Assembly: GCF_022662335.1 (NCBI RefSeq)
Contig: NZ_JAKNQJ010000001.1
Span: forward strand, 434,001 to 498,000
Reading direction: 5' to 3'
Origin: Sphingomonas sp. CROZ-RG-20F-R02-07
Lineage (GTDB): Bacteria > Pseudomonadota > Alphaproteobacteria > Sphingomonadales > Sphingomonadaceae
DNA: 64,000 bases
Shown: positions 8,328 through 16,314 of the stretch, one piece after another
How the letters are laid out: each line of letters opens with the position of its first letter
How positions within the stretch are numbered: the stretch's first letter is position 1
Made by a program: the position numbers and the translations under genes
The notes under the pieces: generated by a model
What the model saw: the letters and a program-made list of their open reading frames with translations, nothing else
Databases searched by the model: none
What the model was told of the DNA's origin: nothing

Positions 8328-9428
8328 ATGGCGTTGGCCCAATCGAGCGATCGGCCGCCGTCGGGCGGCGAGGATTCGCGCGGACGCATCCTGATCGTCG
8401 ATGATTCGGTGGTGATGCGCGCCGTGCTCCAGCAGATGGTGCAGGCCGAGGACCGGTTCGTGGTCTCCGCCGCGGTGGCGCATGCAGGTGCCGCGATCGC
8501 CTTCCTGAAACAGCACCGCGTCGACGTCATCCTGCTGGATCTCGAAATGCCCGGCATGAACGGGCTGACCGCGCTGCCCGATCTGATCGCGGTGGGGCAG
8601 GGCGCACGCGTGCTGGTGGTGTCGTCTTCGGCCACCGAAGGCGCGATGGCGACGATCCAGGCGATGGCGCTGGGCGCGGTCGACACCCTGGTCAAGCCCG
8701 GTCTCGCCTTGCGGTCGAGCCTGTTTGCCGACATGCTCGTCGACAAGCTCGGTCGCCTGATCGACTGGCCCGCGACCACCGAACCGGAACCGCGATCGGC
8801 CGTGCTCAGCTTTCCCCCGCGCGTGGCGGTATCCGCCGCACCCGCGCGCGGCGCCGCGGATTACGACGTCGTGGCGATCGGCGCTTCCACCGGCGGCATC
8901 CATGCGCTCGGCCAGCTGTTCCGGCAGCTTCCCAAAGAATTCCACATTCCGGTGCTCGTCACGCAGCATCTGCCGTCCACCTTCATGCCGTTCTTCGCCG
9001 CGCAGGTGGCGACGCTCGCCGGGCGGCCGTGCGACGTTGCGATCGATCGGATGCGGCTGATGCCCGGCCGCGTCGTGCTGGCCCCGGGCGACGCGCATAT
9101 CCGTCTGGTGTCACTCGGCGACGGCGGCGTCGGGATCCGGCTGTCGTCCGAGCCCGCCGCCAGCGGCTGCACACCCTCGGTCGATCCGATGTTCGAGACG
9201 CTGGCGGAGGTTTTCGGCGCACGCGCGCTGGCGGTCGTGCTGAGCGGGATGGGCCGCGACGGGGCCGACGGTGCGCGGCTCGTCCATGCCGCGGGCGGGT
9301 GCGTGGTGGTGCAGGATCGCGAAAGCTCGGTCGTGTGGGGGATGCCGGGTGCGGCGGCGGACATCGCCGACGCGATCCTCGCCCCCGACGATATCGGCGC
9401 GCTCATCGCGACACGCCGCCGGCCATGA
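8328..9428 (+). CDS. cheB: Chemotaxis protein-glutamate methylesterase CheB
   Basis: A 366-residue protein with an N-terminal receiver (about 20-140, phospho-acceptor D71 in LLDLEMP, Lys in LVKPG) and a C-terminal methylesterase (about 178-362). The catalytic triad is visible: S187 in IGASTGG, H214 in TQHLP and D311 in GMGRDGADG. It removes methyl groups from (and deamidates) chemoreceptors for adaptation. The linker (about 145-177) is short and Pro/Ala rich. The stop overlaps the start of cheR by four bases. It forms the adaptation pair with cheR. Confidence 0.95.
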   Translation: MALAQSSDRPPSGGEDSRGRILIVDDSVVMRAVLQQMVQAEDRFVVSAAVAHAGAAIAFLKQHRVDVILLDLEMPGMNGLTALPDLIAVGQGARVLVVSSSATEGAMATIQAMALGAVDTLVKPGLALRSSLFADMLVDKLGRLIDWPATTEPEPRSAVLSFPPRVAVSAAPARGAADYDVVAIGASTGGIHALGQLFRQLPKEFHIPVLVTQHLPSTFMPFFAAQVATLAGRPCDVAIDRMRLMPGRVVLAPGDAHIRLVSLGDGGVGIRLSSEPAASGCTPSVDPMFETLAEVFGARALAVVLSGMGRDGADGARLVHAAGGCVVVQDRESSVVWGMPGAAADIADAILAPDDIGALIATRRRP

Positions 9429-10255
9429 TGCACACCCCCATTCCCGACCCCGCCGTTTCGCAGACCGCGATCAACGTGCTGACTGCGTTGCTCGAGGCGC
9501 GGACCGGCCAGCAGATGGCCAGCTATCGCTCGTGGCGGATCGACACCGCGGTGAAGCCGCTGATGCGCGCGCGCGGCCTCGAGACGCTCGACCAGCTCGT
9601 CACGCAATTGCTCGACGGGCAGGACCGCGACGTCGGCGACCTGATCGTCGATGCGCTGCTGAACCAGGAAACCTCGTTCTTTCGCGACGCGGCCGTCTTC
9701 GACCAGATCGCCGAAGTGGTGGCCGAGGCGGAGGCCGCGGGGCGCCGGGTGCGGATCTGGTGCGCGGGCTGTTCGACCGGGCAGGAGCCGCTGTCGCTCG
9801 CGATGCTCTTCACCGAACGCGCCGAGGCGCGCGGCACGCCGATCCCCGAGATCGTGGCGACCGACGTGTCCGAGGCGGCGCTCGCCCGCGCGCGCGCCGG
9901 GCGCTATACCCAGTTCGAGATCCAGCGCGGCCTGCCGATCCGCCGCATGGTGCGCTGGTTCGACGAGGCCGGGGGAGACTGGGTCGCCAAGCCGGAACTG
10001 CTCCGCGCGATCACCTTTCGCCGGATGAACCTGGTCGCCGATCACGCATTGCCGGGCCGGTTCGATCTGGTGCTGTGTCGCAACGTCCTGCTGTATCTGG
10101 CGCCCGCCACGAAGGTCGCGGTGTTCGCGCTGATGGCGCGATCGCTCCAGTCGGGCGGCACGCTCGTGCTGGGGGCAGGCGAGACGGTGATCGGCCAGAC
10201 CCCCGATTTCGTCCCGAGCAAGACCGCGCGGGGGTTCTACGTCGCGCGCGGCTGA
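9425..10255 (+). CDS. cheR: Chemotaxis protein methyltransferase CheR
   Basis: A 276-residue S-adenosylmethionine-dependent enzyme that methylates chemoreceptor glutamates. The N-terminal helical domain includes NQETSFFRD, a CheR signature. The SAM-binding domain shows RIWCAGCSTGQEPLSLAM, then ATDVSEAAL and the late FDLVLCRNVLLYL. There is no pentapeptide-binding extension or TPR tail. ATG 9425 overlaps the cheB stop; a second ATG follows at 9428. Last gene of the cheY-cheB-cheR unit. Confidence 0.95.
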   Translation: MMHTPIPDPAVSQTAINVLTALLEARTGQQMASYRSWRIDTAVKPLMRARGLETLDQLVTQLLDGQDRDVGDLIVDALLNQETSFFRDAAVFDQIAEVVAEAEAAGRRVRIWCAGCSTGQEPLSLAMLFTERAEARGTPIPEIVATDVSEAALARARAGRYTQFEIQRGLPIRRMVRWFDEAGGDWVAKPELLRAITFRRMNLVADHALPGRFDLVLCRNVLLYLAPATKVAVFALMARSLQSGGTLVLGAGETVIGQTPDFVPSKTARGFYVARG

Positions 10256-10318
10256 CGGTTTACTTTGACGCAGGCCCGCGCCAAGCATTTGGCGGCAACG
10301 ACGTCCACGGGAAGCGCC

Positions 10319-11008
10319 ATGACGATCATCGAGACGCCCTCGCCCAATTTCGACGAACGTGCCCTGCCGGTGACGATGATCGTGCTCCACTATACCGGCA
10401 TGATCGACGCGCAGTCGGCGATCGACCGGCTGCGCGATCCCGCCGCCAAGGTGTCCGCCCATTATGTCGTGGCTGAAGACGGCACCGTGCTGCGGATGGT
10501 GGCGGAGGACAAGCGCGCCTGGCATGCCGGCCGCTCGCACTGGCGCGGGATCGAGGACGTCAATTCGGCGAGCGTCGGGATCGAGATCGTCAATCCCGGC
10601 CATGAATTCGGCTATCGCCCCTTTCCGCCGCAGCAGATCGAGGCGCTGATCCCGCTGGTCGCTGCGATCAAGGAACGCCACGGGATCGGCCGCGGCGACA
10701 TCGTCGGCCATTCGGACGTCGCGCCGGCGCGCAAGCGCGATCCGGGCGAGCTGTTCCCCTGGGGACAGCTCGCGCGCCTGCGCCTCGCGCTGCCGCGCCC
10801 GACGCGCAACCTGATGGACCCGATGTGGACGGAAGGCGGCTTCTGCCTCGCGCTCGAACGCTTCGGCTATGACGTGAGTGACCGGATGGCGGCGATCATG
10901 GCGTTTCAGCGCCGCTTCCGCCCCGAACTGATCGACGGCGAGGTGGATGCCGAATGCCGGATGATCCTGCTCGCTTTGCTGCTTCCCAAACCGCAGGGCG
11001 ACGATTAG
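10319..11008 (+). CDS. N-acetylmuramoyl-L-alanine amidase (AmpD/AmiD type)
   Basis: A 229-residue amidase-2 family enzyme that cuts the lactyl bond between N-acetylmuramic acid and the stem peptide. Zinc ligand blocks are visible: IVLHYTG (first His), GHSDVAPARKRDPG (second His and Asp/Lys region), and the substrate block SAHYVVAEDG. The C-terminal part (about 150-225) resembles a peptidoglycan-binding helical domain (MAAIMAFQRRFRPE). No signal peptide is seen, which favours cytoplasmic muropeptide recycling. Its stop is about ten bases before the RNase P RNA. Confidence 0.88.
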   Translation: MTIIETPSPNFDERALPVTMIVLHYTGMIDAQSAIDRLRDPAAKVSAHYVVAEDGTVLRMVAEDKRAWHAGRSHWRGIEDVNSASVGIEIVNPGHEFGYRPFPPQQIEALIPLVAAIKERHGIGRGDIVGHSDVAPARKRDPGELFPWGQLARLRLALPRPTRNLMDPMWTEGGFCLALERFGYDVSDRMAAIMAFQRRFRPELIDGEVDAECRMILLALLLPKPQGDD

Positions 11009-11016
11009 GGCCTGAT

Positions 11017-11387
11017 CCGCCAGAGGGTCGGGCGGCCGCGGGTATCGTCACGATACGCGAGGAAAGTCCGGGCTCCGCGGAACGACGGTGCCGGGTAACG
11101 CCCGGCGGGGGTGACCCCAGGGACAGTGCCACAGAGAGCAGACGGCCGGCCTTCGGGACGGTCACGGTGAAAGGGTGCGGTAAGAGCGCACCGCGCGCCC
11201 GGTAACGGGGGCGGCACGGCAAACCCCACCGGGAGCAAGATCGAATAGGGGTGGCATAGGGGCTTCGTTCCGGCTCGTCACCCGGGTTGATTGCTGGAGG
11301 CGGCGCGCAAGCGTCGTCCTAGAGGAATGGTCGCCCATCCGCCCGCAAGGGTGGTGGACAGAACCCGGCTTACAGACCCTCTGGCAC
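11017..11387 (+). ncRNA. rnpB: RNase P RNA (class A)
   Basis: The catalytic RNA of RNase P. The closing helix P1 is seen as GCCAGAGGG at 11019-11027 pairing with CCCTCTGGC at 11377-11385. The conserved 5' core GAGGAAAGTCCGGGCTCC (from 11059) pairs across helix P4 with the 3' core ACAGAACCCGGCTTACAG (from 11358). The internal block ACAGTGCCACAGAGAGCAGAC and the GGTAAGAGCGCACC region also match bacterial type A RNAs. Ends are approximate. It lies between the amidase and the J-domain protein on the same strand. Confidence 0.96.
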
Positions 11388-11431
11388 GGTCTTTCGGTTG
11401 CACCGCGCGCCGCGCGGCCTATGTCGGGCCG

Positions 11432-11971
11432 ATGGCGCGCATTCCGACACGATCGAACGACTGGGGCTTTCCCCGCTGGCGCGAATATGGCGCCGCGCGC
11501 GAAGCGACCACGGTGCGGCTGTGCGACCGGCATGGCTGCAACGAACCCGGCAACTGCCCCGCGCCCAAATCGCCCAACAGCCCGGACCGCTGGTATTTCT
11601 GCACGACGCATGCGGGCGAATACAATCGCGGCTGGAATTATTTCGAGGGGCTGAGCGCCGAGGAGGCCGCCGCGCGCGAAGCGAACGAGACGCGCGCTGC
11701 CGAGGGCCTTGCGGAGGCGAAACATTATGGCTGGGCCGGCCCTGGCGACGGCAGCCGCTCGCGCGACGAGATGCGCGCGCTGGCGGTGCTGGAGCTCGAT
11801 CCCGACGCGGCGTTCGACGAGGTCCGCACCGCGTGGCGGCGCATGGCCAAGGCGAACCATCCCGACGTGCGCCCCGGCGATGCCGATGCGGCGGGGCGTT
11901 TCCAGGCGGTGCAGGCGGCCTATGAGGTGCTGCGCGCCGCCGAGGATGCGCGGACGTGGAAGCCGGCGTGA
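11432..11971 (+). CDS. Zinc-motif J-domain protein
   Basis: A 179-residue protein with a C-terminal J domain (about 115-175: AVLELDPDAAFDEVRTAWRR, then the obligatory HPD in KANHPDVRPG). J domains stimulate DnaK ATPase, so it is a likely co-chaperone. The N-terminal half has paired metal-ligand-like residues: CDRHGCNEPGNC and WYFCTTHAGEY, which could bind zinc. No signal peptide. The next gene (ferredoxin-like) starts inside or just at its stop codon, so the two are translationally coupled. Confidence 0.85.
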   Translation: MARIPTRSNDWGFPRWREYGAAREATTVRLCDRHGCNEPGNCPAPKSPNSPDRWYFCTTHAGEYNRGWNYFEGLSAEEAAAREANETRAAEGLAEAKHYGWAGPGDGSRSRDEMRALAVLELDPDAAFDEVRTAWRRMAKANHPDVRPGDADAAGRFQAVQAAYEVLRAAEDARTWKPA

Positions 11972-12282
11972 TCCGGCCGCTCCGCAGCGGCTGGAACGAC
12001 GTGGTGCTGGTCTGTGGCAAATGTTCGAAAAAGGTCGGCGGCGGATTCGGACCGAAGCGCCGGCACCCGCTCGCCAAGGCGCTGCGGCGCGCGCTGGGGC
12101 TGAAGGGCCGCAGGGCGGCGGGCGGCGTGGTCGAGACGAAATGCCTGGGCGTGTGCCCGAAGGGCGCGGTTATGGTGGTCGACGGCGCCCGCCCCGACGC
12201 CTGGTTGATCGTGCCGATGGGAACGCCGCTGGCGGCGGTGACCGCGCAACTGTCGATCGGCGGTGGCAGCGATCAGGCGTAG
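11956..12282 (+). CDS. Thioredoxin-like [2Fe-2S] ferredoxin family protein
   Basis: About 108 residues with the four-cysteine pattern VLVCGKCSKK (CX2C) and TKCLGVCPKGA (CX3C), as in thioredoxin-fold [2Fe-2S] ferredoxins and related (2Fe-2S) domain proteins. The middle is basic (KRRHPLAKALRRALGLKGRR), unusual for an electron-transfer ferredoxin. Starts: GTG 11956 or GTG 11968; the latter gives a GTGA overlap with the J-domain gene and may be the true one. Its 3' end overlaps that of sufE (convergent) by ten bases. Neighbourhood of SufE makes an iron-sulfur link plausible but unproven. Confidence 0.75.
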   Translation: MEAGVIRPLRSGWNDVVLVCGKCSKKVGGGFGPKRRHPLAKALRRALGLKGRRAAGGVVETKCLGVCPKGAVMVVDGARPDAWLIVPMGTPLAAVTAQLSIGGGSDQA

Positions 12283-12677
12283 CGCGCGGCGGTTTCCCGG
12301 ATCAGCGCGATCATGTTGGGGATGCCCTGCGTCCGGTTCGAACTCAGTTGGTTGCCGAGATCGAAGGGCGCGAGCGCGGCGGCGATGTCGGTCGCCAGGA
12401 TCGCGGAGGGCGTGCCGTCCTGTATCGCGGCGAGCACGAGGGCGATGATCCCCTTGGTGATCGCCGCGTTCGAATCGGCGAGGAAGTGCAGCGTGCCGTC
12501 GCCCTGCGCCATGGGGTAGACCCATACCGAAGCCGAACATCCCCGCACCAGCGTCGCCTCGGTCTTGAGCGCGTCCGGCATCGGCTCCAACGCACGGCCC
12601 AGATCGATCAGCAGGCGATAGCGATCGTCGGCGTCGAGGAAATCATATTCGTCGTGGAGTTCGGCGAGGCTCTGCAT
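12273..12677 (-). CDS. sufE: SufE family sulfur acceptor
   Basis: A 134-residue SufE-fold protein that accepts persulfide sulfur from a cysteine desulfurase (SufS) for iron-sulfur cluster assembly. The active cysteine is in VRGCSASVWV, the conserved block of the family. The helix with LGNQLSSNRTQGIPNMI near the C-terminus is also characteristic. No sufBCDS genes are adjacent in the window. It is convergent with the ferredoxin-like gene and upstream of the end of the Psp operon (gap 25 bases). Confidence 0.93.
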   Translation of the reverse strand: MQSLAELHDEYDFLDADDRYRLLIDLGRALEPMPDALKTEATLVRGCSASVWVYPMAQGDGTLHFLADSNAAITKGIIALVLAAIQDGTPSAILATDIAAALAPFDLGNQLSSNRTQGIPNMIALIRETAARYA

Positions 12678-12702
12678 GGCGCGGGCGCTAGAGCGGGTGC
12701 CC

Positions 12703-12933
12703 TCAAAGGTCCACCCCCGCGGCGATCGCTTCCAGCTTGCGGATGCGTTCCTTCAGGTCGGCGATCTCGATCCGAGCGCCCGCGCCGCCGCCGCTGGCGG
12801 GGGCATGCGTCTGGTCGATCTCGGTGCGCTTCAGCGCCAGCCAGCCGCGCCAGCCCGACAGGCCGGCGGCGACCAGCATCGCGAGCCCGGCGAGCCCCGC
12901 GCTGGCGACGATCGTATATTCGTTCGGTCCCAT
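12703..12933 (-). CDS. Small membrane protein at the end of the Psp operon
   Basis: A 76-residue protein with one hydrophobic segment (about 8-28) followed by a soluble tail. The tail ends in IADLKERIRKLEAIAAG, which resembles the coiled-coil ends of the PspB-like proteins upstream. A near-perfect AAGGAGG precedes the ATG. It is the last of six or seven genes on this strand behind the psp sigma-54 promoter, 12 bases after the previous gene. Function unknown; likely a divergent PspB-like membrane component. Confidence 0.75.
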   Translation of the reverse strand: MGPNEYTIVASAGLAGLAMLVAAGLSGWRGWLALKRTEIDQTHAPASGGGAGARIEIADLKERIRKLEAIAAGVDL

Positions 12934-12945
12934 GTCTCGCCTCCT

Positions 12946-13185
12946 TCAGCGATCGCGCAGCCGGGCGATCTCGCGGTCGAGATCGAGGCTGGTGTGGTTG
13001 TCGGTGACGACGCGTTCCAGCACCGCGATACGCTCCTTCAGCGTGCGCATCTCGGCGCGCATCTGGACGATCTCGGCGATGTCCGCGCCCTGTGCGCTCT
13101 CCGCCCTGGTGCGCAGGTGCGTCTGGATGATCTTGCTGACGGTCACGATCAGGATGATCGCGACGACCATTTCGAGGGGATTCAT
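12946..13185 (-). CDS. PspB-like small membrane protein
   Basis: A 79-residue protein: N-terminal membrane helix (about 5-20, MVVAIILIVTVSKI) and a long charged helix. The C-terminus, RIAVLERVVTDNHTSLDL then REIARLR, closely parallels the ends of PspC and of the gene just upstream. Canonical PspB at 13919 has the same layout. The gene therefore looks like a PspB paralogue that may interact with PspA or PspC. ATG with GGAG upstream. Confidence 0.78.
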   Translation of the reverse strand: MNPLEMVVAIILIVTVSKIIQTHLRTRAESAQGADIAEIVQMRAEMRTLKERIAVLERVVTDNHTSLDLDREIARLRDR

Positions 13186-13218
13186 GGATCTGCTCCGGGT
13201 GTCGGTTGCGGCGGGTGG

Positions 13219-13515
13219 CTAGCGAAGCGCTTCGATCTCGCGGGCGGTGCGCTCGGCGGGATCGGTGGCGATGCGTTCCAGCACCGCGAGCCGCTCCTCG
13301 AGCCGGCCGATCTTGCCCACGAGCTTCTCGTTCTCGTCGGACAGCAGCAGGATCTTGCGATCGCTTTCGAGCGCCCCCTCCTGACGGCGCTGGCGGCGGC
13401 CCTTCCAGGTCTCGGGCTCGTAACCGTGCCGCGCACGCACCCAGTTGTTGAACGCCCAGCTCATCGGTCCCACGGTGAAGATCGCGATCGGGACCAAGAT
13501 ACCAAGATTGCTCAT
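13219..13515 (-). CDS. PspB-like membrane protein
   Basis: A 98-residue protein: one N-terminal membrane helix (about 5-25), a basic stretch (KGRRQRRQ), then a predicted coiled coil (ESDRKILLLSDENEKLVGKI). It ends RLAVLERIATDPAERTARE then IEALR, the motif shared with PspC and the next gene. The ATG follows a GGGGG ribosome binding site. It lies 24 bases after pspC and 33 before the next gene. Probably an envelope-stress component; no experimental function known to me. Confidence 0.78.
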   Translation of the reverse strand: MSNLGILVPIAIFTVGPMSWAFNNWVRARHGYEPETWKGRRQRRQEGALESDRKILLLSDENEKLVGKIGRLEERLAVLERIATDPAERTAREIEALR

Positions 13516-13539
13516 GATGTTCCCCCTTTTACGTCGGTG

Positions 13540-13917
13540 TCAGCGCAGGCTTTCGATCTCGCTCGCGAGCTGGCTGTTGCGGCTGGTATAGTGAAGTTCG
13601 ATATCCGCCAGGCGGCGATCGATGTCGCGGAATTGCGAGCGGACCTCGGCGGTGGATCGCTTGGGATTGGCGCGCACGCCCTGCCAGAATTTGGCATCCT
13701 CGGCGGTGTCGTACAGCCCGATCGGCTTGGCCGGCGCCAGCCACGCGGCGGCGATATAGGCCAGGATCAGCCATCCGCTGGTCGCAAAAGCCAGCACGAC
13801 GGCGGCAATGCGGACGATGGTGACGTCGACGCCGGTGTAATCGGCGATCCCCGAACAGACACCCTTTACCTTGGCATCCTGCTTGTCGAGGTAGAATTTG
13901 GTGCGGCTGGCGGACAT
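13540..13917 (-). CDS. pspC: Phage shock protein C
   Basis: A 125-residue PspC-family inner-membrane protein. The PspC domain (about 5-65) shows the amphipathic start (KFYLDKQDAKVKGVCSGIAD), the block VDVTIVRIAAVVLAF and a second hydrophobic stretch. A C-terminal helix, RLADIELHYTSRNSQLAS then EIESLR, is the known PspC tail type. With PspB it senses membrane stress and recruits or releases PspA. The ATG is one base beyond the pspB stop, with GGAGGAAC just upstream. Confidence 0.9.
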   Translation of the reverse strand: MSASRTKFYLDKQDAKVKGVCSGIADYTGVDVTIVRIAAVVLAFATSGWLILAYIAAAWLAPAKPIGLYDTAEDAKFWQGVRANPKRSTAEVRSQFRDIDRRLADIELHYTSRNSQLASEIESLR

Positions 13918-13918
13918 T

Positions 13919-14194
13919 TCAGTTCCTCCGATCGAGCTGATAGGGCGACGGGCTGGGCGCGATGCTCGGCTTCCAGTCGGGATGGTCGGCGGCGATGATC
14001 CGCTCGACGGTGTTCACGCGGTCTTCGAGGCGGCGGGCCAGGTTGAACATCTCGTCCAGCAGCTTCTCGTCCTCGACGGTGATCTTGGGCGCCTGCTTCC
14101 ACTTGGTGACATAGTGGAGGATCAACCAGGGCAGGCCGATGAAGATCGCGGCGATCGCGAGCAGCGGCACGCTTAATCCGAACAGATCTTCCAT
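13919..14194 (-). CDS. pspB: Phage shock protein B
   Basis: A 91-residue PspB homologue with the family's N-terminal membrane helix (LFGLSVPLLAIAAIFIGLPW) and LILHYVTKWK. A coiled coil follows (DEMFNLARRLEDRVNTVERI). The last 20 residues are Pro/Ser rich. PspB works with PspC at the inner membrane to control PspA. It starts three bases after the pspA stop, as expected for the pspABC order. Confidence 0.92.
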   Translation of the reverse strand: MEDLFGLSVPLLAIAAIFIGLPWLILHYVTKWKQAPKITVEDEKLLDEMFNLARRLEDRVNTVERIIAADHPDWKPSIAPSPSPYQLDRRN

Positions 14195-14197
14195 CGC

Positions 14198-14869
14198 TCA
14201 GCCCTCCCGCTTCGTGTTCAGGCGGGCCTTCAGCGCGGCGAGTTCGGCATCGACGCGGTCGCTCTGGCGCAGCTCGGCAATCTCGTCCTCCAGCGTCTTC
14301 ACGACGCCCAGGCCCATCGCTTCGGCGCGGCCCTCGGCATCGTCCACCCGGCGTTCCAGCACGTCGAAGCGGCTGAACGCGTCCTGAGTCTTGGGGCCGT
14401 TGTACATCTCGCGGAGCCGCACGCGGTTGTTCGCGCTTTCGAGGCGGGTCGTCACGTTGTTCTGCTTGGTACGCGCCTCGCGCAGCTTGTTCTGGAGCTT
14501 GGCGATATCCTCTTCCGACGCGCGCAGCGCATCGTCGAGCACGCCGACTTCGGCCTGGAGCTGTTCGGCCATGTCCGCCGCCTTCTGCCGCTCGACCAGC
14601 GCCGCCTTGGCCAGATCCTCGCGGTTCTTCGACAGCGCCAGTTCGGCCTTCTCGGTCCAGCCCGCCTCGAGCTGCTCGAGCTTGGCGATGTGGCGGCGCA
14701 TCTCCTTCTGGTCGGCGATGGTGCGCGCGGCCGACGCGCGAACCTCGACCAGCGTCTCCTCCATCTCGAGGATGATCATGCGGATCATCTTCGCGGGATC
14801 CTCCGCCTTTTCGAGCAGGTCGGCGAAGTTGGCGGCGACGATGTCGCGGGTGCGGGAAAAAATGCCCAT
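14198..14869 (-). CDS. pspA: Phage shock protein A
   Basis: A 223-residue PspA/IM30 protein: an ESCRT-III-like coiled-coil protein that binds stressed inner membrane and inhibits PspF. It starts MGIFSRTRDIVAANFADLLE, the amphipathic membrane-binding helix, then the hallmark EDPAKMIRMIILEMEETLV. The remainder is almost entirely heptad-repeat helix. Length matches E. coli PspA. It lies 32 bases after a small upstream gene and 3 bases before pspB, under the sigma-54 promoter at 15096-15111. Confidence 0.96.
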   Translation of the reverse strand: MGIFSRTRDIVAANFADLLEKAEDPAKMIRMIILEMEETLVEVRASAARTIADQKEMRRHIAKLEQLEAGWTEKAELALSKNREDLAKAALVERQKAADMAEQLQAEVGVLDDALRASEEDIAKLQNKLREARTKQNNVTTRLESANNRVRLREMYNGPKTQDAFSRFDVLERRVDDAEGRAEAMGLGVVKTLEDEIAELRQSDRVDAELAALKARLNTKREG

Positions 14870-14901
14870 TCGGATACTCCTGGGTGAACTGGCGCCGCTG
14901 G

Positions 14902-15042
14902 TTATGCGACGGTGTGGGTCGTCGGGGAAGCGGAGCCGGGACCGGCGGTCGCGGGGCCGACCGCGCCGATGATCGCCATGCCGCTGAAGAGCAGCGTGCA
15001 GGCGAGGGTGGCGATGGTGCGGCCGAAGCTGGAATTGGTCAT
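14902..15042 (-). CDS. Small exported or membrane peptide, first gene of the Psp operon
   Basis: A 46-residue protein with AGGAG well placed before its ATG. Residues 1-6 (MTNSSF) precede a hydrophobic segment (about 10-30, TIATLACTLLFSGMAIIGAV), ending ATAGPG, which could be a signal peptide or a single membrane anchor. The remaining tail is only about 12 residues. It is the first gene after the sigma-54 promoter and directly upstream of pspA, so induced by membrane stress. No known family recognised. Confidence 0.7.
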   Translation of the reverse strand: MTNSSFGRTIATLACTLLFSGMAIIGAVGPATAGPGSASPTTHTVA

Positions 15043-15095
15043 GGTCGTTCTCCTGAACCCTGGTGGACCGCGCTGCGGCGGGATATCCCAGGCCT

Positions 15096-15111
15096 TGCAT
15101 GCGCCGTGCCA
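15096..15111 (-). promoter_or_regulatory. Sigma-54 promoter of the Psp operon
   Basis: Read on the minus strand, TGGCACGGCGCATGCA has the -24 GG and -12 GC with ten bases between and matches the sigma-54 consensus at all but one or two positions. The predicted start near 15085 leaves a leader of about 43 bases to the ATG at 15042. It faces pspA, while pspF, the expected activator, is read in the other direction from 15201. Confidence 0.85.
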
Positions 15112-15154
15112 ATTGCAAAAATGGCGGAAAAGCGTGGGTTCGCACGGCCGTTCG

Positions 15155-15174
15155 CACTTGCCTCTTGCCAAGTG
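15155..15174. promoter_or_regulatory. Candidate PspF upstream activating site
   Basis: CACTTGCCTCTTGCCAAGTG is an inverted repeat (CACTTG / CAAGTG) lying about 45-65 bases upstream of the psp -24 element, where an enhancer-binding protein site is expected. A direct repeat TTCGCAC at 15139-15145 and 15151-15157 is next to it. Position is suggestive; the site is inferred. Confidence 0.4.
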
Positions 15175-15200
15175 TCGGGATTTTCCACCAGAGTTTGGCA

Positions 15201-16232
15201 ATGGAGCGCACCACCCAGGTCATCGGTCAATCGAGCAGCTTCATGGGCGCGCTCGAACGCGCCAGCCGCGCCGCCGCGCTCGACCGCCCGGTGCTCGTGA
15301 TCGGCGAGCGCGGCACGGGCAAGGAGCTGGTCGCCGAACGCCTCCATCGTCTGAGCCCGCGCTGGGACCAGCCGCTCGTCATCATGAATTGCGCGGCCCT
15401 CCCCGAGACGCTGATCGAGGCGGAACTGTTCGGCCATGAGGCGGGCGCGTTCACCGGCGCGACCAAGGCCCGTGCGGGGCGGTTCGAGGAGGCGGACGGC
15501 GGCACGCTGTTCCTCGACGAGCTCGGCACGCTGTCCATGGCGGCGCAGGACCGGCTGCTCCGCGCCGTGGAATATGGCGAGATCACGCGGATCGGGTCGT
15601 CACGGCCGATGCGCGTCGACGTGCGCATCGTCGCGGCCACCAACGAACATCTGCCCGACAAGGTGGCGAACCACAGTTTTCGCGCCGATCTGCTCGACCG
15701 GCTGTCGTTCGAGGTGGTCACGCTGCCGCCGCTGCGCGCGCGCGCGGGCGACGTGATGGTGCTGGCGGATCATTTCGGGCGGCGCATGGCGTCCGAGCTG
15801 GGGCGCGATCGGTGGGAGGGGTTCGGCCCGAGCGCGATCGACGCGCTGGCGCAGCATGACTGGCCGGGCAACGTCCGCGAACTGCGCAACGTGGTGGAGC
15901 GCGCGGTCTATCGCTGGGAGCAGGCGGGGCCGATCGATTCGATCGAGATCGATCCGTTCCAGTCCCCGCATCGTCCCGGCGCGGCGCGCGGCGCCTCCGC
16001 CCCGGCGATCCCGACGCCCGCGAACCCGCATGACGACGAGCCGGTCGCGGCATGCGAGACGGGGCCATCCGACTTCAAGGCGCGGGTCGCGCGGTTCGAG
16101 CGCGAACTCCTCTCGCGCACGCTCGGCGAACACCGGTTCAACCAGCGCGCGACCGCGGATGCGCTGGGGCTCAGCTACGATCAGCTGCGCCACGCGCTGC
16201 GCCGCCACGACCTGATCGCGAACGGCGGCTAG
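15201..16232 (+). CDS. pspF: Psp operon sigma-54 activator PspF
   Basis: A 343-residue bacterial enhancer-binding protein. There is no N-terminal sensory domain: the AAA+ domain starts at once (Walker A GERGTGKE near residue 36), followed by the sigma-54 contact loop GAFTGA and Walker B GTLFLDELGTL. The C-terminus carries a Fis-type helix-turn-helix (RATADALGLSYDQLRHALRR). An Ala/Pro-rich linker (about 255-280) separates them. PspA would inhibit it in unstressed cells. It is divergent from the Psp operon, with the sigma-54 promoter between. No good ribosome binding site precedes the ATG. Confidence 0.93.
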   Translation: MERTTQVIGQSSSFMGALERASRAAALDRPVLVIGERGTGKELVAERLHRLSPRWDQPLVIMNCAALPETLIEAELFGHEAGAFTGATKARAGRFEEADGGTLFLDELGTLSMAAQDRLLRAVEYGEITRIGSSRPMRVDVRIVAATNEHLPDKVANHSFRADLLDRLSFEVVTLPPLRARAGDVMVLADHFGRRMASELGRDRWEGFGPSAIDALAQHDWPGNVRELRNVVERAVYRWEQAGPIDSIEIDPFQSPHRPGAARGASAPAIPTPANPHDDEPVAACETGPSDFKARVARFERELLSRTLGEHRFNQRATADALGLSYDQLRHALRRHDLIANGG

Positions 16233-16314
16233 GAACGCTTGCGCAACGACGGCGCCGGAGCCATTTGCACCGGGTGCGCGTTACCGCCGCGACCCATTTC
16301 AAAGGAGACTTCCG

